A stretch of 64,000 nt of DNA from an uncultured Bacteroidales bacterium (lineage in GTDB: Bacteria > Bacteroidota > Bacteroidia > Bacteroidales > UBA932): positions 1 through 64,000 of the forward strand of contig CAMYAE010000005.1 of assembly GCA_947253655.1 (NCBI GenBank), read 5' to 3'. Position numbers and translations under genes: made by a program. How positions within the stretch are numbered: the first letter of the stretch is position 1; every line of letters begins with the position of its first letter. Positions 1 through 8,260 of the stretch are shown piece by piece. The notes beneath the pieces were generated by a model, which had not been told where the DNA came from, ran no database searches, and was given only the letters and a program-made list of their open reading frames with translations.

Positions 1-236
1 ACGGCATCTTTGTACAGATAGGATTGGCTGCCAATGCCGACCCTTTCCGTGAGGCGCTTTTGTTAAATCAACGCCACGAGATAGAGGTAGACAACTATTG
101 TAGGACTACCGTACCTGGCGTTTATGCTGCAGGTGACGTCACCAACGTACCCTATAAACAAATCATGATAGCTATGGGCGAAGGAGCCAAAGCAGCCCTT
201 TCTGCCTTTGACGACAGGATTAGGGGCGTAATTTAG
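1..236 (+). CDS. ahpF: AhpF / thioredoxin-reductase family flavoprotein, C-terminal end (partial)
   Basis: Only the last ~77 codons are present, because the window opens inside the gene (reading frame starts at base 3). The visible part has the FAD-binding C-terminal signature: GIFVQIGL, then GVYAAGDVT, then VPYKQIMIAMGEGAKAALSA. The last stretch is closer to AhpF ([20 protein letters not shown]) than to TrxB. AhpF passes electrons from NADH to the peroxiredoxin AhpC. The N-terminal thioredoxin-fold half that would separate AhpF from a stand-alone reductase is not visible, so the symbol is a best guess. It appears to be the last core gene before the island. Confidence 0.75.
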   Translation, partial: GIFVQIGLAANADPFREALLLNQRHEIEVDNYCRTTVPGVYAAGDVTNVPYKQIMIAMGEGAKAALSAFDDRIRGVI

Positions 237-385
237 CTTGTCTTTGGTAATCATCGCTATAATATTTGTAACTTGTTGATAATCAAATATAAGGTACAAA
301 ATACAGCGAGATTACCAACTTTTTTTCATAATTTTCTTATCCCGAACTCAGGTTAATGGAGGTGTCATTTATAAGAGTGGGCTAA

Positions 386-547
386 GCTATACTGACGCAA
401 GAGTTCGTAAAAGCAAGCCGAATGATTTACAAACTGGTTTCCCAAAACCCGCAAATCAGTGCAGGACAGATGGCCGAGAGCATAGGGCTGTCCACACGCC
501 AAATTCAGAAGTATCTGTTGTTCTCTATGATGATATGGATAAACTAA
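386..547 (+). pseudogene. winged-helix/HTH fragment (C-terminal remnant)
   Basis: An open frame without its own start reads KLVSQNPQISAGQMAESIG followed by LSTRQIQKYL, a typical winged-helix recognition pattern like the C-terminal HTH of ATP-binding (AlbA_2-type) transcriptional regulators. The frame is closed upstream by a stop at 383-385, and its end overlaps the vsr start. The rest of the parent gene is missing, so this is a decay product. The parent family is inferred from the HTH alone. Confidence 0.4.
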
Positions 548-1044
548 CCAAAGAGCAGAGGCACCGCTGTATGTCAGCGATAAAAGGCAAAAATACAAAG
601 CCGGAATTGCTGGTACGGAAGTTCTTGTTTAGTCGCGGATTTCGGTATAGGCTGAATCATCCACGGCTTCCGGGACATCCCGACTTGGTTTTACGCAAAT
701 ACAGAACTGTGATTTTCGTAAATGGCTGTTTTTGGCATGGTCACGAAGGTTGCAAATACCATGTTCTTCCTAAAACCAATGTCGGGTTTTGGCGGAACAA
801 GATTGAGAGGAATCAACGCAGAGACAAAGAGGAACGGCAAAGATTGGCTTCTATGGGTTGGCATTGTATTATCGTTTGGGAATGTCAGTTGAGACCAAAA
901 GTCCGCCAACAGACTTTCGAGGCTTTGGAATACACGCTTTGCCATATCTATCTTGAAGATAGAAGAATCAAATTATATGAGACAACTGAGGAAGAATATA
1001 GCGTGGTGGCAGAACCCGTTGAAGGTTATGGCAAATCGAAATGA
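535..1044 (+). CDS. vsr: very short patch repair (Vsr) endonuclease
   Basis: Vsr nicks DNA 5' of the mismatched T in T:G mispairs made when 5-methylcytosine deaminates, starting very-short-patch repair. The 169-aa protein has the family hallmarks: N-terminal MSAIKGKNTKPE, the catalytic PGHPD aspartate (about residue 50), and the FVNGCFWHGHEGCKY block (62-75) with the catalytic histidines and zinc ligands, then WECQL. Length is normal. The start ATG lies inside the end of the preceding HTH remnant, and no strong ribosome-binding site is seen. Vsr genes usually sit next to a C5-cytosine methyltransferase; here the only one in view is 27 kb away (28,104-29,318). Confidence 0.93.
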   Translation: MDKLTKEQRHRCMSAIKGKNTKPELLVRKFLFSRGFRYRLNHPRLPGHPDLVLRKYRTVIFVNGCFWHGHEGCKYHVLPKTNVGFWRNKIERNQRRDKEERQRLASMGWHCIIVWECQLRPKVRQQTFEALEYTLCHIYLEDRRIKLYETTEEEYSVVAEPVEGYGKSK

Positions 1045-1276
1045 TTAATAGTAAAGACGAGAGTTCATCTATTTCCAAGACGGAAAACAGCAGTTCCCGC
1101 AGTGGTGTACGTTTGTACTCCGCCATTTTCCCATTCGTGGATATGTACTTAGTCATAAGCGAACGGAGAACGGGGCATTCTTAGGTGTGGATTACCACGC
1201 GGTGTCTTAGTTACTTACTTGGGGTGACTTTTATACTTGAAATGTGTTTCCTCCCATTTCTTATTTTAATATATTT

Positions 1277-2098
1277 TCAGTCGCCATAACCTCTTAGGAT
1301 GCTGTTTGGTACGTATCTGCTATAAAATCGTAGAACCACTGTCTTCATTTCATCAGGCAGATAACCTAGTGCAGCCATCATCATTTCTTTAGGAATTCCC
1401 CATATGGCTTCAGCTATGCTGCCCACGATTGCCCCCAAGGTGTCTGCATCGGCACCAAGACTTACACTTCTGCGGATCGCATCTTCAAAGCTGTTACTCT
1501 GCGTTATAGTCCATAGTGCAACAGGTACAGTACCTTGACAGGTTTCATCGAATTTATTCTGCACATCCTCTTTGCGCAGGTTGATATTATAGCCGGAGAA
1601 TCTGACGCACTCGTCCATTAAAGCTTTCATCTGTTCCTTCCCGAATTGTGGAAAGCAGTTGTTTAGTTCGATGACTTTATGGATGGCAAGAGCCACTGTC
1701 TGTGCACCCTTAATTCCTTCCGGATGATTGTGAGTACATTCTGCACTTTCAGCAGCCATTGATAGCATTCCAAAGACATTGAGTTCTGTCCATGCCACCG
1801 GGCTGACACGCATTGCCGCACCATTACCGAAACTTTCGTAGGGCTTTGGATTAAGACTACGGACCCATTCTTCAAAGCGGTCTCCATAGCCACCCATTGG
1901 ATTGCGATAGCGGCGGCACCATTCATGAATGGTCTTTCCAAAGTCTTCGTCACGCAGAATTGCATCCATAACGGCAACTGTACAGATTGTGTCATCCGTA
2001 AAGTCACTACCTGGTGCGAACATTTCAAAATTATAGTCGTTTGTCGGATTAAACTCAAAACGGCTACCTGCTATATCACCTATAATCGCTCCTAACAT
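1277..2098 (-). CDS. ADP-ribosylglycohydrolase (DraG/ARH family)
   Basis: The family removes ADP-ribose from proteins or nucleic acids using a binuclear Mg centre. The 273-aa protein starts MLGAIIGDIAGSRFEF and carries the metal-binding FTDDT motif (33-37), a central THNHPEGIKGAQ, and the second metal site SLGADADTLGAI near residue 215. These key residues are all present, so it should be active. It is the third gene of a leftward operon, 23 bp after the 662-aa gene, which follows a helicase-nuclease. This placement suggests it reverses or counters ADP-ribosylation linked to that system, but the substrate is unknown. Confidence 0.9.
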   Translation of the reverse strand: MLGAIIGDIAGSRFEFNPTNDYNFEMFAPGSDFTDDTICTVAVMDAILRDEDFGKTIHEWCRRYRNPMGGYGDRFEEWVRSLNPKPYESFGNGAAMRVSPVAWTELNVFGMLSMAAESAECTHNHPEGIKGAQTVALAIHKVIELNNCFPQFGKEQMKALMDECVRFSGYNINLRKEDVQNKFDETCQGTVPVALWTITQSNSFEDAIRRSVSLGADADTLGAIVGSIAEAIWGIPKEMMMAALGYLPDEMKTVVLRFYSRYVPNSILRGYGD

Positions 2099-2121
2099 AA
2101 TTCATTATTCTATTTTGTAGT

Positions 2122-4110
2122 CTATAATTCTCCTTTGTAAGTAATGTCTTTCCAGTGTTTTGAGAAAACCGTCTCACAGGCATCATCAAGATATTCCTGA
2201 AGGAACTTGAATGGAAAGGGGTAGGTCATCAGTTCATTCCATCTTCCGAAGCCGAATTTCAACATGGCGGCAATCTCCATAATCTCGGTCTCAACTGTTT
2301 CAGGATGCTCTTTGTTTAAGACAAATATCCTCCTTGCATGAGGCATCTTATCCATTTTGGTATTTTGCATGATTTGCATGTTCTCGCTATTCGTGCCTGA
2401 TATATAAGAATAGGAACCATTTGCTTCTCCCTCGATGCCGTCAGACTTCCACAAGTGGAAGCCGATATAGCCTCGCAGGTATTCATGCGCCACTTTCTTT
2501 CGTTTGAACATGGATATAGTTTCTCCTTCATTAATCACTTTCCCATATCCGTCATCAATCAAGTTGGCGTCGAGTATGGGTATCTCTTCCGTATTGATAA
2601 TCAGATAAACGTTGCCGTTTTTCTCCATAGCCATATAATCCTGTCCGCCACGAATCTTGTCATAGTCGTTATATCTTAAATTATCGTGGACGAACTGCTC
2701 GAAATCTTCTCCTAAACTGTTTTCAGACAGACCGTATTCCTCTATACTCATTGTGCCTGTGATGTTAACGGCTAACGATGCACCATGCACGAACCCTTCA
2801 TTAATCTTGTATCGGAAGAATTTCCAATCGGTAATCAGTTCTGTCAATTCGTTGGGCATTCTTCTGTCGATTAACGAATCTTTTATAAGCAATTCAATAA
2901 GAATCCTTCTTGCACCGGCCTTGCTTATATTGTCATCCTTCTCATTGCCGTAGAATGTGATATGTTGAAGTGCGTTGCCGGAGTGTGCAATCCTGTATAG
3001 GGATTTTGTATAATGGGTATGACTTGCACCATACTCTTTGGGCTCACACAGTTTGATTACCATATCATTTCCGGAAGCTTTTCTTGGAAAGAAAAGTTTA
3101 TCATCCATAATAGATAGGGCCTCATTCTTGAATTGACTTATCAGTTCTCTTGATGCAGAAGTGTCAAATGGGTCTTCAATATAAATGCTTTTTCCTGATA
3201 GGTGTTCTTTCAGGAATGAGAGCATGTCATCTCCTGTCTTGCATTCATCATAGTGCAATACTTCAAAATCGCAAAAGTCAATTTCGACGAGACCATCAAA
3301 GTCTTCATTGACGGACTCCACTACTTGCCAAATGGCAAACAGTTTTCCGTGAGTATAGTTCTCTTTGTTATAAGACCAATAGGGAACGTTGTTTTTATTG
3401 TCACTGAATCTTTTCTTCTGCACATATAGTTCTTTCAAGTTGAAGTCACCATCCTTGAACTCCTTTATTACTACAGGCTTCACAGATTGCCCTTCCCATA
3501 GGCATCCACCTATGTCTTTCCCGACTTTGAAGACGCAGTTTTTTCGTTTCCTCAGTTCTTTGAATGAAGATGGATTTGAGAATGATATGGTCTTGGCCGT
3601 AAGATTCATATATTCATTAATCTCTACCTTCAGACAAACAAGTTCTCGCCTTGATTTGGGTGCATTGAAATTCTTGTCATCGCATATTAGCAGTGCTCCA
3701 TCATTATACATCATCTTATCACTTCTCTTCTTACCAAGCGAGTTGATGGCAAGAGAGGCAATAATCCTTTGCCGTAGTGTATCGTTGTATTCTTCCAGCG
3801 TATCGACTTTTGAACGGATATGCTCATACGCTCTTAGGCTGTTCAATACTTCACCCTCTTTACCATTGGCTGTCATAATAAAAAAGCGGGTTGTAGGATA
3901 ACTTAATCCTGACCATCTTGTCCTTATGCCGGTTACAGACAGGCAAGGTGTGTCTGCAAGTTGCTCGTATGCAAGGTTCTTCAGATCCTTGTCAGTGCCA
4001 TAGTATGACACTATGGAATATCTCGAAAAGAATACTTTCCTATCGAGAGTCACGTTGATCTTGTTGGTTGTAAGCGGTAAACTTTTAATATATTCCTCGT
4101 CTAACTTCAT
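2122..4110 (-). CDS. 662-aa partner of the helicase-nuclease; possible PIWI/RNase H-like protein
   Basis: I do not recognise this protein with certainty. It overlaps the end of the upstream helicase-nuclease gene by 4 bp (ATGA), so the two are translationally coupled. No signal peptide or membrane segment is visible. The C-terminal ~120 residues resemble the layout of a prokaryotic PIWI/RNase H-like domain: a strand RGYIGFHLWKSDG, then YSYISG, then a conserved-looking HARRIFVLNKE, a helix, and finally GRWNELMTYPFPFKF, which recalls the W-N...PxP end of PIWI domains. The pPIWI_RE family is known to occur with DinG-type helicases and REase domains, which fits the neighbour. This assignment is inference; catalytic acidic residues are not obvious, so it may be a binding rather than a cleaving protein. 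Confidence 0.75.
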   Translation of the reverse strand: MKLDEEYIKSLPLTTNKINVTLDRKVFFSRYSIVSYYGTDKDLKNLAYEQLADTPCLSVTGIRTRWSGLSYPTTRFFIMTANGKEGEVLNSLRAYEHIRSKVDTLEEYNDTLRQRIIASLAINSLGKKRSDKMMYNDGALLICDDKNFNAPKSRRELVCLKVEINEYMNLTAKTISFSNPSSFKELRKRKNCVFKVGKDIGGCLWEGQSVKPVVIKEFKDGDFNLKELYVQKKRFSDNKNNVPYWSYNKENYTHGKLFAIWQVVESVNEDFDGLVEIDFCDFEVLHYDECKTGDDMLSFLKEHLSGKSIYIEDPFDTSASRELISQFKNEALSIMDDKLFFPRKASGNDMVIKLCEPKEYGASHTHYTKSLYRIAHSGNALQHITFYGNEKDDNISKAGARRILIELLIKDSLIDRRMPNELTELITDWKFFRYKINEGFVHGASLAVNITGTMSIEEYGLSENSLGEDFEQFVHDNLRYNDYDKIRGGQDYMAMEKNGNVYLIINTEEIPILDANLIDDGYGKVINEGETISMFKRKKVAHEYLRGYIGFHLWKSDGIEGEANGSYSYISGTNSENMQIMQNTKMDKMPHARRIFVLNKEHPETVETEIMEIAAMLKFGFGRWNELMTYPFPFKFLQEYLDDACETVFSKHWKDITYKGEL

Positions 4111-7100
4111 ACTCTATCTCCATTTACAAGTTTCTGAATACGTTCGACGGCACTTGGAATGATGCTCCCATTCTCATCTATAACACCATGAATCTCACGT
4201 ATCTCATCCATTCCGGTAGTGTTCATGTGCAGCATGTTGACCGTTATCAACTCGCATCCCAGCCGTTTGCGTTTGATTTCCCGTTTTTTTGCAGTGGGCA
4301 TGTCGCCTTTTTTATCATTGTGGTCCGCTTTGGGATTCATGTTCTTTACATCAAATGCGATTCTGTAGCTTCCGTCCTCATTAGTGATAACGAAATCAGC
4401 CAGTTCGTAATCCTTTCCTTCCAGATGCTTGACATTCTCTTCTTTACAATCTGTATAATGTAACAAGATTGCTTTGAAGGCCTCTTCTCCAATTTCCCCG
4501 GCATAGTCTGTGGCAAGTATCTGTGGGTGTAGTATCATGCCATCCGTCTCCCAAGTCGTTGCAAAACCGTTTCTCTCAAAATGGGATTTGATGACAGGAT
4601 TTTTCATCAGCACGTCAAGTCTGACGTAGGATGGTGAAATAGGATAGGGGAACGGCTTTCCCTTGCCTTTTGGACAAGCCTTGAAACTTTTATTAAAGTA
4701 ATAGTTAAATTCACATTCGGAGTTGCGCTTCCAGTCACCATAGCACTTCGTAATAAAAGTCAGTCGCTTGTCACTCTCGTCCAAATCCTCAACAGTGGAG
4801 ATTACTGGCCTTCGGATGATGGTCTGTTTATAACTCTGGTACATTAACTGACTGCTTCTTACGTTGTAAGGCAGCTCATTCTCTCCCTCAACGTCATCGT
4901 CAAAGTCATCTTCATCCTGCTGGTGAGGGGTATAGCGAAGTGCTATTCTGCGCAGGCGGTCCAATTGTGCCTGTGCATAGTTGGCATCATTGCACCGCAT
5001 GACCTCTTCCGGGTCGATGTCGTCTTCTTTTTTATCTTGATGCGATAAGATGTAGGCTGCCAAAGCTCGGAATTCTTTAGTGAGCGATTTCTCCATATTT
5101 GAGGCATCAAAAAAAGGCTTCATGGATTCGTCAAATAGAATGTATGTCGTTTGAGGCTTATTCCTTGTTCTGCACAATCTGCCAATAGCCTGTTCCACTG
5201 TTGTTTGTGCCCATGCCGCTTTATCCTTGATGATTCCGGGATTCCGCTTCTCGCCAAACATGAAATTGTTGGACAATGCATAACAGAGCCACTGTGCGAC
5301 ATCTGATTTGGAAAGACATCCTCTTTCATACAGCATCATCAGTATTAGCATGGCATTGTAAAGGCTTTTTTCAAATGTCGCCTCATTGCCGTCTTCATTC
5401 ATCATTAGGTATGCCGTAGGAGACTGTAAATAGATGGCATCCCAGTCCTTTTTTAGCTTTTCTCCTTCATTTATCCAGTTGTCGCCGCTTGTATATTCAA
5501 GACCTTCTGGTATATCATACTGCATGTTGGCTCCCGCCTTGAAGCTTCCATAGGCTGAAATCAGCATCAGTTTTGCATCTTTGTCCCGGCTTAGTTCTGA
5601 CAGGATGTTGGATTCCACGTCTTCCCAGTCTTTGGAAATACGGATATGGGCATTGTCCCAACTTGATGGGATTTCGTCTTCCAAAGGACAATCCATGTCC
5701 TTGAAAGTTCCGTCTATCAGGCAGCTAAGGACGTTAATCTGATCCTTGTCCTTATCTCCCGTACGGTTTTGGAAGAAGATCATGCTATGGATGTCTTTGT
5801 GTGTGAAGAACCAATGATATGCTTCAATAAACTGGAAAAGCCTGTATAGTTGGAACATTATGTCATCAATATTCTTGGCAGTCTTTTTCAGTCCTTTGTA
5901 TGTGATACTGAACCAGTTGTCTACTAGTCCTTCTTCCAAAGCCTCATTAGAGAACAAATTCTTGTATTTGTCGGGCAAAGCGATGGCATTCTCTCTCTTA
6001 TCGTCATATTCATACTTCTCCAGAGGTACAACTTCAATATGGTGTGCTGAGGGATATGTTCGGGCGACAAGGCTGTCAAAAGTCTCACGATCTTCTTTGG
6101 AAAGCACATGAACTTTCTCTCCAAGTGTTTGCTTTAAGTACTTGATATCACAATTACTTACTACAGACCAGCACGAGGCTGTCGCTGAACATAGGACAAC
6201 AGAGGTTCCGTCAGTGTTAAGGAGATCGATCAGTATCTTTTCCGGAGTTGTTGCAATCTCCCTGCATGATAGTCTGACCCTGTGCTGGTTGTCGCGCTCG
6301 TCAATTTCTTCTTGGTAGAGTTGCACCCCTTGGGAATAGACCGAGAAATCGGGCAGTTTAATTTTGCTGCCGCCATCAGATACAAACAGATTCTTTCTGT
6401 TTGTCATGAATTCGTTAATCTGCTGTTCAAAATGATATTCCGAAGTGGTTTCAAAACGAGAGAATAAAGTATGTATCTCCCGTTCCAATGTAGGGTAGCC
6501 AAGATAATGATTTGTCGTGGAGGTATTGGCTGCGACTTCTTTTTCCTCGGCCTCGAATTGTTCCCGACTTTGCTTAAGGGATTCAGATATGACCTTTCTG
6601 AGCTGTGACTTTATAGACGTGGTGTTAGCGATGATTAGAGAGAGAAACCTGTCTAACGGAATTCCCCCTGAATATTCTTTCATCAGCAGATTGCCGTCCT
6701 TAGAGTGAACAAGGCTGAAATGACGGTCGTTATTCTTATGGCAGATATACGAGTTGGTATTGTCTCCCTTTGGGGATATATTCAATTTCAGAGCAGGGCC
6801 GGAAAAGAATACTCCTTTTCTGTATGTCTCCAATTCTTCTTTATTGCGTAAGAAGATATTCCTATAAGGAATAATACTGCCTACGACTTTTTCCCAGTTT
6901 GTCTTTATGATTTCTTTGGCTTTGTTAAGGCTTCTCTCCAACAAATCACCGTAATAATCATTGGCGATTTGTTCCGGGTTATCAATCAAATCCTTATATT
7001 GCAGATAACCATTATACCCCTTTGCAAATCTCTTGCTACCTCCCGCATTTTCAATTGATTGGTCGATGATTGCCGTGCGCATGGCGACTGCTGCCTGGTC

Positions 7101-7883
7101 GGACTCGTCAAAGATAATAAGTGTCTTTTTGTTCTTCTCCGCAATATCTTGGAGATATATTCTCTCCGAAAGAATAGGGTCAATGCCGTACATCGCTTTA
7201 TGAACGGTCATTAGGAGCACTTTTTTCCGTCTGAAATCAACCTGGGGATAAACCTTTACAAGAGACTGGAACCTGCTTAAAATTGTTTCGAGAGAGACTT
7301 TCTTCACTTGTCTTGTTTTTTCGAGGTGTCTTTTATAGGTGTCGAAGAATCCACGGACAGCCCTGCGAAGTCTGGCTTCACTCTCGTTGATTTGACTGAG
7401 GATGTAGTCGTTCTTGCCACTTTCGTCAAGAGTCTTGATTAATCCTGCCAATCCCTCATATATCTTCTTGACGTCATTGTAACTGTATTGTATCTCATTG
7501 ACCTTGTAATCCGCATCCTTCTGTTTCCCGACTTGGTAGAACATCTCTTCTAAAAGCCTTTCGAACAAACCGTTCTTGACTGCATGAGAGATAACTTCGG
7601 GATTGTTCTCTATTACAAGCTTGTCAGATGAGGATATAAGACTGCTTTCAGTGTTGACGAAACGGTCAATTTCCCGATTCATGCTGTCCACCAGTTTATT
7701 CTGGACGCAGAGGATAACAATGCGGTCAAACTTTTCAGGGTAGTATTCGCAGGTCAGCTTGCCGATTGTATATGACTTTCCGCCACCTGTTGCAATATCG
7801 CAGATGTGTAGGCCAGGCATCGAATACCCCTTGAAGATATTTTCAACGTGCCTGCTTAGTTGCTCTTTATATGTAATATCCAT
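4107..7883 (-). CDS. SF2 helicase fused to a C-terminal PD-(D/E)xK nuclease (1258 aa)
   Basis: Helicase motifs are in order: Walker A ATGGGKSYT (31-39), TVHKAMYG (226-233), motif II LIIFDESD (255-262), motif III CSATAS (565-570), AYGSFKAGAN (777-786), and motif VI QAIGRLCRTR (898-907). The long insert between motifs II and III and the SATA form recall XPD/DinG-type helicases, although no clear Fe-S cysteine set is seen. The last ~150 residues carry a nuclease-like core: GEEAF (E1133/E1134), LADFVI (D1163) and FDVKN (D1178-x-K1180). It is the first gene of the operon and has a 377-bp divergent promoter region shared with a WYL regulator. The likely role is DNA unwinding and cleavage in defence; no methyltransferase partner adjoins it, arguing against a type I or III restriction subunit. 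Confidence 0.85.
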   Translation of the reverse strand: MDITYKEQLSRHVENIFKGYSMPGLHICDIATGGGKSYTIGKLTCEYYPEKFDRIVILCVQNKLVDSMNREIDRFVNTESSLISSSDKLVIENNPEVISHAVKNGLFERLLEEMFYQVGKQKDADYKVNEIQYSYNDVKKIYEGLAGLIKTLDESGKNDYILSQINESEARLRRAVRGFFDTYKRHLEKTRQVKKVSLETILSRFQSLVKVYPQVDFRRKKVLLMTVHKAMYGIDPILSERIYLQDIAEKNKKTLIIFDESDQAAVAMRTAIIDQSIENAGGSKRFAKGYNGYLQYKDLIDNPEQIANDYYGDLLERSLNKAKEIIKTNWEKVVGSIIPYRNIFLRNKEELETYRKGVFFSGPALKLNISPKGDNTNSYICHKNNDRHFSLVHSKDGNLLMKEYSGGIPLDRFLSLIIANTTSIKSQLRKVISESLKQSREQFEAEEKEVAANTSTTNHYLGYPTLEREIHTLFSRFETTSEYHFEQQINEFMTNRKNLFVSDGGSKIKLPDFSVYSQGVQLYQEEIDERDNQHRVRLSCREIATTPEKILIDLLNTDGTSVVLCSATASCWSVVSNCDIKYLKQTLGEKVHVLSKEDRETFDSLVARTYPSAHHIEVVPLEKYEYDDKRENAIALPDKYKNLFSNEALEEGLVDNWFSITYKGLKKTAKNIDDIMFQLYRLFQFIEAYHWFFTHKDIHSMIFFQNRTGDKDKDQINVLSCLIDGTFKDMDCPLEDEIPSSWDNAHIRISKDWEDVESNILSELSRDKDAKLMLISAYGSFKAGANMQYDIPEGLEYTSGDNWINEGEKLKKDWDAIYLQSPTAYLMMNEDGNEATFEKSLYNAMLILMMLYERGCLSKSDVAQWLCYALSNNFMFGEKRNPGIIKDKAAWAQTTVEQAIGRLCRTRNKPQTTYILFDESMKPFFDASNMEKSLTKEFRALAAYILSHQDKKEDDIDPEEVMRCNDANYAQAQLDRLRRIALRYTPHQQDEDDFDDDVEGENELPYNVRSSQLMYQSYKQTIIRRPVISTVEDLDESDKRLTFITKCYGDWKRNSECEFNYYFNKSFKACPKGKGKPFPYPISPSYVRLDVLMKNPVIKSHFERNGFATTWETDGMILHPQILATDYAGEIGEEAFKAILLHYTDCKEENVKHLEGKDYELADFVITNEDGSYRIAFDVKNMNPKADHNDKKGDMPTAKKREIKRKRLGCELITVNMLHMNTTGMDEIREIHGVIDENGSIIPSAVERIQKLVNGDRV

Positions 7884-8260
7884 CTTTTATTAGATGTTGT
7901 TTGTGTATGAAGTTAAATTCGTCTTGTCTCAAATCATGGAACATGCCCGATATTTCTCAAATACTTCTATTATTAATGAGTAAATATGACATAAAGTTAG
8001 CAATAAACCGTCATGAATGCGGACATAAACATTTAAAAGATATAAAATATTAATAGTTGTACTTATTTATTATTAATAATCAAGGAAAAAACGTTAATTT
8101 TATACAATACGCAATATTTTAGTAATGAAGCAGACATTGACAGACTGAAAGTCGTTCTCGCTGAGCAGAGGCGAACGGACAGGAGGTGCACGCATATTGC
8201 ACAGCCCGTTCTTTATTACCGGCTTCGGAGAGAAGATAGAACTGACAAAACAGGATTAGT
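7884..8260. promoter_or_regulatory. divergent control region of the helicase operon and the WYL gene
   Basis: This 377-bp A+T-rich stretch holds no gene and separates the leftward operon from the rightward WYL regulator, so both promoters should lie here. It contains poly-A/T tracts and a TTATTATTAATAATAA-like symmetric stretch around 8065-8085, a plausible operator. The last 100 bp are richer in G+C and include the inverted repeat listed separately. No clear TAnnTTTG box could be assigned with confidence. Confidence 0.5.
8173..8211 (+). promoter_or_regulatory. inverted repeat in the WYL leader
   Basis: GAACGG (8173-8178) pairs with CCGTTC (8206-8211), and inside them TGCA (8187-8190) faces TGCA (8198-8201). 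The structure lies ~50 bp before the WYL start codon and is followed by TTTATTA. It could be an operator for the regulator or an RNA hairpin that attenuates transcription; the sequence alone does not decide. Confidence 0.35.

Noticed and set aside
4107..7883. Type III restriction subunit or DISARM-type helicase
   Set aside because: No methyltransferase or Mod subunit adjoins, and the motif spacing, with a long gap between motifs II and III, is closer to XPD/DinG-like helicases.
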